Below are positions 24,625-33,703 of a stretch of 36,025 nucleotides of DNA, in pieces. Numbering within the stretch: the stretch's first letter is position 1; every line of letters begins with the position of its first letter. A program made the translations under genes and the position numbers. The stretch comes from Clostridiaceae bacterium (lineage in GTDB: Bacteria; Bacillota; Clostridia; DSM-8532), in the NCBI GenBank assembly GCA_012521105.1, contig JAAYNA010000178.1:1-36025 (forward strand), in the 5' to 3' direction. The notes under the pieces were generated by a model. The model was not told the origin of the DNA. It worked only from the letters and a program-made list of their open reading frames with translations, and did not search any database.

Positions 24625-26733
24625 TTAAATTTTGAAAACACTGATAGATTCTTTCATTCTGTTGGCCACCTCGCCAAGTTCCTTTGCCATTGTAGCCAAG
24701 TGTTCGATACTGGCTAATTGTTCTTCTGTTGAGGCATTGACTTCCTCGGATGATGCAGCGGTCTCCTGTGATACTGAGGAAATATTATGTATTGATGATA
24801 GTGATTCAGCTTTACAACTGTTCATTTCTTTAGTATCTTCTATGATTTCTTCTATTCTTTCGGCAAGCGCCTGCATTGAGGAAGTTATTCTCTTGAAGGA
24901 CTCGATGGTATTATTAACTTCTTCATTTTGAGATTTTAATGCTTCTTCCATATCAACAGAACGCTGTACTGTTATTTCTGTCTGTTTCTGTGTATTGCTT
25001 ATTATTAATGAGATTTCTTTTGTAGCTGCCATGGATTGTTCTGCAAGCTTTCGGACTTCGTCAGCAACCACTGCAAACCCCCGGCCTGATTCACCGGCCC
25101 TTGCTGCCTCAATAGCAGCATTTAGTGCCAGTAAATTAGTTTGATCTGCGATAGAACGAATAACATTTACAATCTTCCCAATAGATTTCGAATGTTCATC
25201 AAGGGCTTGTATGTCTTTGGTAATGGCATTTGTATTCTCTGTTGTTTCATTTGTTTTCTTTTCCAAATTTTCTACTGTAGACAAGCCTTGACTGGTAATA
25301 GCCATGGCTTCCTTTGAAAGTATGTCGATTCTGTTGGCTGCGTCTGATACTTTATTTATTATCGTTGCAAGCCGATCCATCATACCTACGCTTTCTTCAA
25401 CGTTACTGGCCTGTTCGGACGCTCCTGTTGCAATTTCCTGCATGGCAGCAGTTATATCCCTTGAAACTTCAGACACATACTCGGTTGTTGTGGTTACCGT
25501 TGTAGCAGACTCGGCTACTTTGTTTGAGATCTCAATGGTATTTGCAATAAGATTTCTGGTGTTCTTAATCATTGTGTCAATTGCTTTGGCCAGAAGACCA
25601 AGTTCATCTTTTCTTCTTGACGAGAATTCAACCGATAAATCGCCAGAGGCTGCCTGCCTGGCAGTATTTATAATTCTGTTAATCGTTCTGCCCATACCAA
25701 TTGATATGTACAGCCCTACGCTGATAGCAAAGGCTGACCCGGCGATTACCAGGATTATTGTCCAGATAAGGATATTATTGGACGCCTCCATAAGAACACT
25801 CATTGGAATAAGGGATACCATTAAATACCCTGTATCGCCTATATAAGTGTATGTTAATAAATGTTCCCGGTCATTATAATCAACAAAGTCTGACCCTTCT
25901 GTTATATCACTTTCTAAAATTTCTTTAATAAAGTCCTGTTCATAAAGCCATCCGGTTTGGTATTCAGTGTTTTTCAATTCTTCGGATTCCAAATTAAAAG
26001 ATGAAATAACCCTTCCATCAGGGCTGAGTAAATGATATTCACCCTGGCTGCCTTCTGCCAGTTGATCCAACAACTTTTGAATACTTGACAGTTTTACATC
26101 AATAAAAAGGTAGCCAATGGTTTTAGCAGTGTTGATGTTTCTTATGCTTCGTGCAACTGAAGCAGCATAGTTAACATTTTCTAAACGAGTTGATTGGTGG
26201 TTATCTAAAAAATCATGCCATCCAATATGCACCAACTGACCTGACTTTTCAGTGATTTTTTTGGTCAGGTCATCCTCAAGAAAAGATTGATAGTCAAGAT
26301 CACCAAAATAGTAAGTAGATGTGGAGAGAGATTTGCCATTATCTGCCACTATGCAGACATCGGATACAAAATCATAGGTAAAAGCTATATTTACCATAGT
26401 GCTGGACAAATCATTCCTAAGTTCAATATATTCCATCAGATTTGCTTTTTCACTCGAAATATAATTTTGCAGATCCTTATTGGCCAATAGCTGTGTAGAA
26501 ATAGACTCGATGTTATAAAACATTAACTCCAAATAGTTCTTTGTTTGTTTAAAAGTATCCATAGAAGCGGTTTTTGCATTTTCTCTGAAAGCTTCTTTTG
26601 ATATGTTGAAGGATACAAACCCTAACAGTATAACCGGGATAATTGTGAGGATAAACGCAGTTAGTAGCTTAAAACGTATGGTTTTAAAACTAAATATTTT
26701 TGATAATGAAACAAATATTCTATTAATTTTCAT
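24625..26733 (-). CDS. methyl-accepting chemotaxis protein
   Basis: A 702-residue transmembrane chemoreceptor. A first membrane helix (about 21-43) is followed by a large extracytoplasmic sensor of about 280 residues, probably a dCache domain (its centre reads [20 protein letters not shown]). Then come a second helix (about 322-345), a HAMP linker and a long coiled-coil signalling domain. The hairpin tip [20 protein letters not shown], which contacts CheA and CheW, is intact. A consensus sigma-D promoter lies directly upstream (26771-26797), so it is likely part of the motility regulon. No other chemotaxis gene is nearby, as is common for receptors. The ligand is unknown. Confidence 0.93.
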   Translation of the reverse strand: MKINRIFVSLSKIFSFKTIRFKLLTAFILTIIPVILLGFVSFNISKEAFRENAKTASMDTFKQTKNYLELMFYNIESISTQLLANKDLQNYISSEKANLMEYIELRNDLSSTMVNIAFTYDFVSDVCIVADNGKSLSTSTYYFGDLDYQSFLEDDLTKKITEKSGQLVHIGWHDFLDNHQSTRLENVNYAASVARSIRNINTAKTIGYLFIDVKLSSIQKLLDQLAEGSQGEYHLLSPDGRVISSFNLESEELKNTEYQTGWLYEQDFIKEILESDITEGSDFVDYNDREHLLTYTYIGDTGYLMVSLIPMSVLMEASNNILIWTIILVIAGSAFAISVGLYISIGMGRTINRIINTARQAASGDLSVEFSSRRKDELGLLAKAIDTMIKNTRNLIANTIEISNKVAESATTVTTTTEYVSEVSRDITAAMQEIATGASEQASNVEESVGMMDRLATIINKVSDAANRIDILSKEAMAITSQGLSTVENLEKKTNETTENTNAITKDIQALDEHSKSIGKIVNVIRSIADQTNLLALNAAIEAARAGESGRGFAVVADEVRKLAEQSMAATKEISLIISNTQKQTEITVQRSVDMEEALKSQNEEVNNTIESFKRITSSMQALAERIEEIIEDTKEMNSCKAESLSSIHNISSVSQETAASSEEVNASTEEQLASIEHLATMAKELGEVANRMKESISVFKI

Positions 26734-26770
26734 AGTCCATTATCCCTGCCTTTTTTAACATATATACTAT

Positions 26771-26797
26771 TTATCGGCAATTAAATCATGGATTTTA
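26771..26797 (-). promoter_or_regulatory. sigma-D (sigma-28) promoter of the chemoreceptor gene
   Basis: On the minus strand TAAA (26797-26794), 15 bases, then GCCGATAA (26778-26771) matches the sigma-D consensus exactly. It ends about 37 bases before the start codon. Confidence 0.85.
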
Positions 26798-26922
26798 AGA
26801 AACGGGTATAATACTTTACTTTTATCTAAACTAGTGCTTTAACCGTAATTTGGAATCAATGATGGAATATCCTTGATATCAAACCTCTGAAGTGTTAATA
26901 TGTTTGCAGGAAATATGTTGGT

Positions 26923-26950
26923 TTGACACTGGCCTCTTATTTTGTATAAT
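26923..26950 (+). promoter_or_regulatory. sigma-A promoter of the pyrophosphatase gene
   Basis: Full consensus TTGACA (26923-26928) and TATAAT (26945-26950) are separated by 16 bases, about 50 bases before the gene start. Strong constitutive expression is expected. Confidence 0.8.
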
Positions 26951-27002
26951 AAAATAACTGGATTATTTACCAAAATAAATATACTGGAAGGTGGTACTCA
27001 GT

Positions 27003-27542
27003 ATGCATGTCTGGCATGATATAGATCCTAAAGAAATAAAACCCGATGAGTTTATGGCTGTGATAGAAATTCCGGCAGGAAGCAAAAAGAAATACGAAAT
27101 GGATAAACGAACAGGCCTTCTGGTGCTGGATAGAATTCTTTATACGTCTACACATTACCCTGCAAATTACGGTTTCATACCCAGAACCTATGCCGACGAC
27201 AAAGATCCCCTTGATGTGCTGGTTTTATCAAGCGAATCCCTGGATCCTATGATCATGGTGAAATGCTATCCTATTGGGGTGGTAAGAATGGTGGATTGTA
27301 ATGAACATGATGATAAAGTAATTGCAATACCGCTTAAAGATCCAACATGGAATTTTTACAAGGACATTGAAAGTCTTCCACCGCATATCTCCGATGAGAT
27401 ATCCCATTTTTTTGAAGTGTATAAAAGCCTTGAGAATAAGATATCTGCAGCAATCGAAGTGCTCGGTCCCGATTATGCAAAAACTATAATAGCCGATGCC
27501 ATTCATCTGTATGAAAGGCATTTTTGCGGTAAAATAACCTGA
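27003..27542 (+). CDS. ppa: inorganic pyrophosphatase, family I
   Basis: Soluble family I pyrophosphatase, which hydrolyses pyrophosphate to phosphate and drives biosynthesis forward. The active-site signature DDKDPLDVLVL supplies the metal-binding aspartates. Other family segments are MAVIEIPAGSKKKYEMDK, THYPANYGFIPRTYADD and KVIAIPLKDP. GGAAGGTGG lies 8 bases before the ATG at 27003; an in-frame GTG at 26991 overlaps that site and is rejected. Length is 179 residues, normal for bacterial family I enzymes. A strong consensus promoter precedes it. Clostridia often use membrane or family II enzymes instead, so presence of family I here is worth noting. Confidence 0.92.
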   Translation: MHVWHDIDPKEIKPDEFMAVIEIPAGSKKKYEMDKRTGLLVLDRILYTSTHYPANYGFIPRTYADDKDPLDVLVLSSESLDPMIMVKCYPIGVVRMVDCNEHDDKVIAIPLKDPTWNFYKDIESLPPHISDEISHFFEVYKSLENKISAAIEVLGPDYAKTIIADAIHLYERHFCGKIT

Positions 27543-27569
27543 TGCCACGCAATTATCTTTTTCATTTTT

Positions 27570-27833
27570 AGAGCAATTGTTCTTTCTATACTGAGAAGGA
27601 CTCATATTAATTTTCTCTTTGAAAGAGGAAGAAAAGTGTTGTGCCGAGGCGTAGCCGCAGAAGTTTGCAATCTGGGACAAGAATAGATTGCTATATTTTA
27701 AAAGGTAGCATGCTTTTTTAAAACGAGTCTCTTGTATATAGGCTTGCGGTGATATACCCACAATCTCTTTGAAAATCCGATAAAGATAGGTACGGTCAAA
27801 CCCTACACGGTGTGCAACATCTTGAAAGAAATA
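27570..27833 (-). pseudogene. AraC-family regulator remnant (DNA-binding domain only)
   Basis: On the minus strand a frame running from 27833 shows an AraC/XylS DNA-binding domain: FQDVAHRVGFDRTYLYRIF, GISPQAYIQETRFKKACYLL, then the second helix-turn-helix LSQIANFCGYASAQHFSSSF ending near SPSQYRK. Everything before the first helix is missing, a TGA at 27836-27834 blocks the frame, and there is no start with a ribosome site. After SPSQYRK the frame runs on into the antisense of ppa without a stop at the expected place. It is a 5'-truncated fragment of a former regulator gene. Confidence 0.75.
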
Positions 27834-27935
27834 TCACTGGATAAGTTATCTTTATTTAGTACTGTACTTTATTGAAGTATATACCGTTTATTTATATAAT
27901 AAATGTATAAGTAAAATATTTTCAGGAGGTTGGAA

Positions 27936-28127
27936 ATGGCTTGCAATTCAACAGTTGACTGTACCTGTACATATCCCTGTTCCCGTCGTGGTAAATGCTG
28001 TAAATGTGTAGCATATCATCGAAGAAGCGGCGAAGTACCCGGCTGTTTTTTTTCAAAAGAAGGAGAGCGGTCCTATGACCGTTCAATAGAAAATCTTTAT
28101 AATGATTACAGGAAAAGAGGTTATTAA
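27936..28127 (+). CDS. small Cys-rich protein, DUF6485-like
   Basis: A 63-residue protein with eight or more cysteines in its first half: CNSTVDCTCTYPCSRRGKC and CKC, followed by VAYHRRSGEVPGCFF. The pattern CTYPCSRRGKCCKCVAYHR matches a small family (DUF6485) of unknown function, probably a metal-binding zinc- or iron-type knuckle. AGGAGG lies 6 bases before the ATG at 27936. A hairpin follows at 28135-28156, so the gene is monocistronic. No role is established. Confidence 0.8.
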   Translation: MACNSTVDCTCTYPCSRRGKCCKCVAYHRRSGEVPGCFFSKEGERSYDRSIENLYNDYRKRGY

Positions 28128-28134
28128 AGAACCA

Positions 28135-28156
28135 AGGCGGAGATTTTGCTCCGCCT
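28135..28156 (+). terminator. hairpin after the Cys-rich gene
   Basis: A perfect 8-bp GC-rich stem (28135-28142 with 28149-28156) has an ATTTTG loop. The T-tract is weak (GAATTATTA). It also lies downstream of the minus-strand gene ending at 28189. Confidence 0.7.
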
Positions 28157-28188
28157 GAATTATTATAATGCATATAAATTAACATTAA

Positions 28189-29700
28189 TTATGATATAAG
28201 CTGTTTTACAAGGTCTAAATAAGGCTTATGGCTTTCACCGCGTGGAACATACAAATATAGCTGGTAAGCCTCAGTACTGTCTTTAATGGGTATCCATGCG
28301 TAAACTATTTCAAAGGTTATACTCTCATCGTTCATTCTTTCATATCGTTCCAACAGATAGATCTCAGCATTACCAATACTGGTTTGCCCTGTGAACAAAA
28401 GCTCTTTTACACTGGAATCTCTTAAAAACTTATTCTCAATAAGAGAGACCACCGAATAATCTATTACGGTGAATCCACCGGCTGAGCCAGGCAACAGATG
28501 CTCCTTTTCAGGAAGATAGAAAGTAAAGTAGTAAGTGTCATAATAGGAATTATAATAAACATCCGCCTTAAATGAGGTGGGCAATACCTTCAGAACCACC
28601 TGTTCATCGTTGCTGTTTCTGTTTATATAGCGTATATCGGTAAGATTTTCAATGATACCGTCACCATAGGCCGGCAAATAAAGTGTACGGTGCTTACTGA
28701 TAGTCTTGGTTGTTGATAGTTTGTCTGTTTTAAGGTCAAGCTGGTAAGTTTCATAATCATATGAAGCAGCCTTAATGTTTACTATGTTGTTTTCAGTATC
28801 TACATTGTATTCATATATTTCTCCAATCATTGCCAGTAAATTAACTTTACCGTCCCTGGCTGTATAAAGGAATTCGTAATATGGTCCTGCAGGAATTCTG
28901 CGTCTTTTACTGAAACTGAAATAATCATCGGTTAATGCAAAATAACCCGGCGTGTAGTTTTCATAATAGGTTTCAACTGAAAAATCCCTTAAGTCAACAA
29001 TACACAAACATTGTCCGAAAGCTGCCAGAACTCTGTTTTCACTATTAACAATGGAATTAATGTTTGTCATGTTATCCAACGCAACCAAAACTTCTTCCTG
29101 TGTTCCGTCCGATGCAACAATCCTATTGTCTGACACAAAAACAAAATGATCATTCTTACTGCCAATTATCGGTCCAAGCTGTTCTCCGGGAAACTCTGCA
29201 AATAAGGATTGAAACGGATATCCGGTTTGTCTGACCGAATTGTCTTGCTTGTTCAAAATCAGATAAGTGAGCGTGTCACCATCTGCAATTAATGAATAGT
29301 TGTCTCCGTCCTGTCTGTAAATTGCGTTATAAGTTACTTCAACAGGTTTCCCACCATTTTCAGGAACACCTGACGGCTCTGGTACAGGTTCGGTTGTGAG
29401 AGTAGGTGCCAAAGTGGGAGTAGGTACAGTTGTAGGAGCAGGTGTTGGCGTAGCAGGAATAGTAGGGCTTTGGGCTGGAGTGTCGGTTGGGGTTGGTTCG
29501 GGTGTAGGTTCATCTGTTATTTGCGGTAACTGGGTTGGTTGGGTACTGGGTGTTGGTGTAACAGAAACAGCGGTTTGTTTTGAACCCTTACCTTTTACCG
29601 GAATCAATGATACATCATTTTTATCCAATATTATAAGAACTACAAGTATCAAGGACAAAACACATGGAACAAGAACCACAGTATTAAGATTTCTTCTCAT
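28189..29700 (-). CDS. membrane-anchored protein with Pro/Thr-rich linker and beta-rich domain
   Basis: I do not recognise the main domain. An N-terminal membrane anchor (TVVLVPCVLSLILVVLIIL) is followed by a linker of about 75 residues rich in Pro and Thr (TPTPSTQPTQLP, TPAPTTVPTPTLAPTL), like those in surface proteins of cellulolytic clostridia. The remaining about 380 residues are beta-rich and extracytoplasmic, perhaps a propeller (blade-like FVFVSDNRIVASDG and LNKQDNSVRQTGYP). I chose the ATG at 29700 with GGTGG about 8 bases upstream; a GTG at 29712 overlaps that site. Length is 503 residues. It is on the same strand as the ABC operon but 156 bases downstream, so a link is possible but unproven. 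Confidence 0.75.
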   Translation of the reverse strand: MRRNLNTVVLVPCVLSLILVVLIILDKNDVSLIPVKGKGSKQTAVSVTPTPSTQPTQLPQITDEPTPEPTPTDTPAQSPTIPATPTPAPTTVPTPTLAPTLTTEPVPEPSGVPENGGKPVEVTYNAIYRQDGDNYSLIADGDTLTYLILNKQDNSVRQTGYPFQSLFAEFPGEQLGPIIGSKNDHFVFVSDNRIVASDGTQEEVLVALDNMTNINSIVNSENRVLAAFGQCLCIVDLRDFSVETYYENYTPGYFALTDDYFSFSKRRRIPAGPYYEFLYTARDGKVNLLAMIGEIYEYNVDTENNIVNIKAASYDYETYQLDLKTDKLSTTKTISKHRTLYLPAYGDGIIENLTDIRYINRNSNDEQVVLKVLPTSFKADVYYNSYYDTYYFTFYLPEKEHLLPGSAGGFTVIDYSVVSLIENKFLRDSSVKELLFTGQTSIGNAEIYLLERYERMNDESITFEIVYAWIPIKDSTEAYQLYLYVPRGESHKPYLDLVKQLIS

Positions 29701-29856
29701 TACCTCAACCACCCTCTAATTCAATATTTAATCGTTTTTCTTTTATTTTTGCTCACATATGGGTTTACACAGAAACTTTTATTAATAGTGTCATATATCT
29801 ACATTATATAATATGATTTTCCCATAAACAATACAAAGCGTTTATTAGCCCGCCTG

Positions 29857-30576
29857 CTACATAGTAAAAAGATGCCTGTATTTATCTTCTCTGTAGCCGG
29901 TTATTTCCATCAGAACTGATTTTAAGTCCCTGTTGTTTTCTTTAATATCATCCATTAACAAATCGGCTTTTATTCTTCCATATCTAAGAATTACCACTCG
30001 ATCCACGAAATTTTCTATTTCATCTACAAGGTGGGTGGCAATTAAAATTGTTTCGTTATCTTTCAGATAGGATATCATAAGTTTTAAAAAATCCCGCCTT
30101 GTAAACATATCCTTGCCTATAAATGGTTCATCCATAAGAATATATTCCGCTCTTTTACAGAACCCTGCCGAAATTTCAAGCTTGGCTTTCTGCCCATGGG
30201 AAAGGTTTTTTATTTTTTGCTTTACATCCAGCTCAAAATATTTCAATAGCTTAATATACCTTTCCATATCAAACCCGGGTACGGTGTTTAAAAGAAATTC
30301 CCCGTATTCAAGGGGCTTCATTGATGGAAAATAGCTTCCTTCGCAGGTTATGTATGCCATTTTTCCATACATTTCTTCAACAGGCTTTCCTTCAATTAAC
30401 ACTTTACCTTCATTCAGTTCACACAGCCCCATTATTGCCTTTAGTAATGTAGTTTTACCCGAGCCATTTTCTCCAATTATTCCAACAATTTCTCCCTTGT
30501 TAATCGTAAGAGACTCTTTTTCCAGACCTGTGGCTGAAGAACCGTAATATTTTCTGACTTCAATAACTTCGATCAT
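29857..30576 (-). CDS. ABC transporter ATP-binding protein (YtrB-like)
   Basis: A 239-residue ATPase with Walker A GENGSGKTT, signature NLSHGQKAK, Walker B ILMDEPFIG and H-loop ATHLVDEIE. It is the last gene of the GntR-led operon and starts 10 bases after the preceding gene, with AGAGGTG before its ATG. Such YtrB-like ATPases pair with a membrane subunit, here the 32021-32803 product, to form an envelope-related exporter or efflux system. The substrate is unknown. Confidence 0.9.
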   Translation of the reverse strand: MIEVIEVRKYYGSSATGLEKESLTINKGEIVGIIGENGSGKTTLLKAIMGLCELNEGKVLIEGKPVEEMYGKMAYITCEGSYFPSMKPLEYGEFLLNTVPGFDMERYIKLLKYFELDVKQKIKNLSHGQKAKLEISAGFCKRAEYILMDEPFIGKDMFTRRDFLKLMISYLKDNETILIATHLVDEIENFVDRVVILRYGRIKADLLMDDIKENNRDLKSVLMEITGYREDKYRHLFTM

Positions 30577-30586
30577 ATTTTCACCT

Positions 30587-31999
30587 CTATCTTACATTAA
30601 CCAGTTCAAATTGCCTGTAATCATAGTAGTTGTATCCGAAGGACGTATCATTGTTATACAGATTCCTGCTATAATCATCAGCAGCATCTGTGACAAGCTC
30701 TCCTTTGTATACAGGATAAGTTCTGTCCTTTTCTGTTTTAAAAGCACATATTATAAAGTGCCCTGGAGCCTGCCACTCGGAAGGATATATCTTTATTTCA
30801 TCTCTGTCCTTTGTTAATGCGATGACATACAGCATGTTACCCTTAGATGTAATATTGTATAGATAGGTTTCCTGACTAGTATTTTTCTTAATTTTGTGCT
30901 TAAGGCTCATATTTTCATCTTCAACCTGAATACTTAATATAATATTCTCGGTAAAATTATTCTCGTTTTCGTATTTCAGATAAATATTAAGACAATTGTT
31001 ATTTATAAAACTTTGGTACTCAGGTAAGCCCTTTTCAGATAAAATATCTGTAAATACCAATTCATCCAGTTGCTGCCCTTCTGTATTATAAAGCCTGGCT
31101 TTAAATAAATTGTCTTCAAACAGCAGCAAAATAAGATTATCATTAACAGCATCAAGTCCCAGTACTTCCATATTTGTTTTGTCAAGGTCAAAGCTTGTGA
31201 TCGTGTCCACAGTACCCTTGTACTTAGAATCGTGCCACCAGGGTTCAAAATTCACAGCCTTATATATGCCATTGCGCCCCGAGTATTCCTTTGTGCAGAC
31301 AATTGAGAAATACAGTTCATTATTTAGTATGGTCATTGCCATTTTGGGCAGAGGAACAGGGAAGGTTTCACGGTTAAGATTATAAATTATATTATGTATC
31401 TTCTGATATTCGGCATTGGCACTTACATCCCCATATACATCCTTATTGAATTCTATCTCCATGCTGCTTCTTGTATACCGAAGCCCGGGGCTGAAGTAAA
31501 TGGTATCAAAATGTGGACTGCTGAAATCAACATATCTTTTTGATATTCTGGCATAGATGTCTATGCTGTCGGTAAAAACAGCACTTTTTCGAATTGAGAG
31601 GCTGTTCATGATAGGACTATTTTCCTTTGGGTATTCTGCTGTTTTAGAACCCGGAGATATTTCATATTCATACTGGTAAGTGTAAACAAACTCATCATGT
31701 TTAATAGCGTTCGCGAGGTTTTGAAGGTTTCCTAACATTGCAATATCATTCTGGTGCTGATAATAAACAAACTTACTGTTTAAAATACTGTTTTTCATCT
31801 CAAAGTATCTGCCATGGTATCTGTCCTCAAGGTAACCAGATATTGTAATATCTTTTAAAGCTGATCTGTTACCCTCCAGATCCTTGAGGAAAAAAGTGGA
31901 GTTGTCTTTTGCAGCTGCCATAAAAGCATAAGTTAATATAAAAACCAATACTGCAGATATTGAAAAGACAAGTATGATATTATTTCTTAATCTGTTCAT
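30587..31999 (-). CDS. membrane-anchored extracytoplasmic protein in the ABC operon
   Basis: I do not recognise this 470-residue protein. It has an N-terminal signal-anchor (IILVFSISAVLVFILTYAFM) and a large outside domain rich in Asn, Tyr and Phe with no cysteine pairing pattern. It lies between the permease and the ATPase genes, with 10- and 21-base gaps, so it is part of the transporter unit. AAAGGATG precedes the ATG. Segments such as MEVLGLDAVNDNLILLLFED suggest blade-like beta repeats. It may sense or capture the substrate outside the cell, or bridge the transporter to the wall. Confidence 0.72.
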   Translation of the reverse strand: MNRLRNNIILVFSISAVLVFILTYAFMAAAKDNSTFFLKDLEGNRSALKDITISGYLEDRYHGRYFEMKNSILNSKFVYYQHQNDIAMLGNLQNLANAIKHDEFVYTYQYEYEISPGSKTAEYPKENSPIMNSLSIRKSAVFTDSIDIYARISKRYVDFSSPHFDTIYFSPGLRYTRSSMEIEFNKDVYGDVSANAEYQKIHNIIYNLNRETFPVPLPKMAMTILNNELYFSIVCTKEYSGRNGIYKAVNFEPWWHDSKYKGTVDTITSFDLDKTNMEVLGLDAVNDNLILLLFEDNLFKARLYNTEGQQLDELVFTDILSEKGLPEYQSFINNNCLNIYLKYENENNFTENIILSIQVEDENMSLKHKIKKNTSQETYLYNITSKGNMLYVIALTKDRDEIKIYPSEWQAPGHFIICAFKTEKDRTYPVYKGELVTDAADDYSRNLYNNDTSFGYNYYDYRQFELVNVR

Positions 32000-32020
32000 A
32001 AATCCATCATCCTTTCAGGA

Positions 32021-32803
32021 CTACACAATTGCGCTTTTCTTTATAAGCCTTAAACTGTCGTAAATAATAAATACCGTTGTGAGAAAAATAGCTGCAGTTA
32101 AAACATGTATATAATTACTTTCATACACACCCAGCACGGTCAGAGAATTTATTCGGTGTACAAGAGAGAGTACGATTAAAGACAGGTTCAGAATAACGAT
32201 GGCAAATCTGAAATATCTTTTGCTTCGCTCACAGATTACACCGTAGTATATAGTACAGACTAAGCTTATAAAAACTGCCAATGAAGAGATAAAGCCCATA
32301 AACCCGAAGGGAAGTATTAATCTGAAGAAATCTGAGCGTATAAAGGCCAGAAACAGCCCGTTATTAACAGGAAGAGTGATGTTTGTTGCAATCTGTTGTG
32401 ATGAAACATACCAGTAAAAAAGGCCATATCCTATCCAGGCACTTATTATTTGTGATGCCAGCAGAGTAAGAAAGCACATGGAATAGGAAATAAGTTTTGA
32501 AAAATACATATACTCCCTTGGCAATGGCAGGGTAAGCAACGTATATATGCTTTTGCTTTCGGTGTAGTTGGAATATGCGTTGAAAATACAAAGCCCGCAT
32601 AATGCAAAAAAACATACCAGGAAAATAATAATGCAGCCCGATTTTGAAAACAAAAGCTCAAATCTTTCAAACCGGTTCGGGTAGTATTTTATACTTCTAA
32701 TAAGCAGGAATTGTTGTAGTATAATAAGCACCAGAACCAAAACAAGAACAACTCGGTAAAGTCCTTTAAATTCATTGTTTATCAGGTAGTACATTTTTTT
32801 CAA
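32021..32803 (-). CDS. ABC transporter permease of the GntR operon
   Basis: A membrane protein with about six hydrophobic helices, consistent with an ABC-2 type permease of the YtrC/YtrD kind (first helix VVLVLVLVLIILQQFLLI). I chose the TTG at 32803, since AAAGGAG lies 8 bases before it, giving MKKMYYLINNEFKGLYR and 260 residues. An ATG at 32794 is an alternative. A longer frame to 32875 would overlap the GntR gene and lacks a ribosome site. The gene sits between the regulator and the anchored protein and should form the channel driven by the ATPase. Confidence 0.82.
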   Translation of the reverse strand: MKKMYYLINNEFKGLYRVVLVLVLVLIILQQFLLIRSIKYYPNRFERFELLFSKSGCIIIFLVCFFALCGLCIFNAYSNYTESKSIYTLLTLPLPREYMYFSKLISYSMCFLTLLASQIISAWIGYGLFYWYVSSQQIATNITLPVNNGLFLAFIRSDFFRLILPFGFMGFISSLAVFISLVCTIYYGVICERSKRYFRFAIVILNLSLIVLSLVHRINSLTVLGVYESNYIHVLTAAIFLTTVFIIYDSLRLIKKSAIV

Positions 32804-32852
32804 AGCAATCACTCCTTTATGTATTGTTCGGTTAATACACAAGCCTGAAAAA

Positions 32853-33230
32853 TTAAACATCGTCCCATACTTCACTGATTAAACCAATAGTCTCTTTAAA
32901 TGACATATTAATATCCTTTGCGGCTTTCACAAAATCTTTAACAAGACCTTTGGTAAGCTCATTCTCAATAGAAGACAGAATTTTTTTGTCAATGTAAATA
33001 ATGCTGCCTGAATTACCGATAGTTTGCACATAGCCACTGTCTTCCATGAGCTTGTAGGCTTTTTGAACAGTATTCGGATTGATTCCAAGCAATGCAGCAA
33101 GTTCTCTTCTTGACGGGAGTTCATCCCCCGGTTCTGCGAAACCTGCCAGTATTTGCTTCTTTACATAATATGCTATTTGAATATATACCGGTTCCTTATT
33201 GTTTAGATTCAGTTTTGTAAAATCAATCAA
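32853..33230 (-). CDS. GntR-family regulator, YtrA type
   Basis: A 125-residue repressor: a winged helix-turn-helix (YIQIAYYVKKQILAGFAEPG, then LPSRRELAALLGINPNTVQK) with a short helical tail, as in YtrA-subfamily GntR regulators, which lack a large ligand domain. These are usually first in an operon with an ABC transporter and repress their own promoter until cell-envelope stress. The start is TTG at 33230 with AAGGTGG 10 bases upstream; the first residues MIDFTKLN fit the family. A 24-bp palindrome overlapping a consensus promoter lies just upstream. Confidence 0.9.
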   Translation of the reverse strand: MIDFTKLNLNNKEPVYIQIAYYVKKQILAGFAEPGDELPSRRELAALLGINPNTVQKAYKLMEDSGYVQTIGNSGSIIYIDKKILSSIENELTKGLVKDFVKAAKDINMSFKETIGLISEVWDDV

Positions 33231-33253
33231 ACACCGTTCACCACCTTTTTACA

Positions 33254-33287
33254 GGTGTATTATATATGTAATACACCGCGAAGTCAA
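33254..33287 (-). promoter_or_regulatory. GntR operon promoter with palindromic operator
   Basis: On the minus strand TTGACT (33287-33282), 17 bases, then TATAAT (33264-33259) form a near-consensus promoter. A 24-bp palindrome, GGTGTATTA, 6 bases, TAATACACC (33254-33277), covers the spacer and -10. This is the expected site for autorepression by the GntR protein. Confidence 0.82.
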
Positions 33288-33460
33288 GTTAATCATTAAA
33301 TTTCAATACCATATACAGGTAAATTTTCTTTTGGTAGCTAAGGATACCGAAAATAAAATATTTTTGTAGTATAATGAGTTTGAAATAAACAGAAGTAGAA
33401 GTATGCTAAAGTTAATAGAAATATGCAAACTTTACCGATTGAACAAGAGGAGGTATGGCC

Positions 33461-33655
33461 ATGAGAGCTTTTGTTGATAAGGACGCATGCATAGTCTGCG
33501 GTCTATGTGCGGATATATGTCCTGAAGTATTTAAAATGGATGATGACGGAACAGCAACAGCAATTGATACCGAAATACCTGACGATGCAAAGGATGCCGC
33601 AAGAGAAGCAGCAGAGCAATGCCCCGTTGATGCTATAAGAATTGAGGAAGACTAA
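33461..33655 (+). CDS. single [4Fe-4S] ferredoxin
   Basis: A small soluble electron carrier of 64 residues. Cluster ligands are in ACIVCGLCADICPEVF (C10, C13, C16) and EQCPVDAI near the C-terminus. The extra cysteine at 20 lacks its usual second-disulphide partner. An acidic surface is evident. I chose the ATG at 33461 since AGGAGG lies 7 bases before it; an ATG at 33455 touches that site. A strong terminator follows. Such ferredoxins serve many redox enzymes; no partner gene is adjacent. Confidence 0.9.
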   Translation: MRAFVDKDACIVCGLCADICPEVFKMDDDGTATAIDTEIPDDAKDAAREAAEQCPVDAIRIEED

Positions 33656-33660
33656 TATAA

Positions 33661-33703
33661 AAAAAAGAACCCTTTCAGTTTTATCTGTAACGGGTTCTTT
33701 TTT
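33661..33703 (+). terminator. intrinsic terminator after the ferredoxin gene
   Basis: A 12-bp stem (33661-33672 with 33692-33703) ends in a run of Ts. It is a strong rho-independent terminator. Confidence 0.85.

Noticed and set aside
25304-25846. 180-codon plus-strand frame opposite the chemoreceptor
   Set aside because: It is antisense to a well-supported receptor with intact domains, and its hydrophobic look comes from the complementary strand of a coiled-coil gene.
27228-27569. Continuation of the AraC frame across ppa
   Set aside because: The domain ends at SPSQYRK; the rest is antisense to ppa with no AraC character.
29396-29719. Gly/Val-rich plus-strand frame
   Set aside because: It is the antisense of the Pro/Thr linker codons, which gives a low-complexity artefact.
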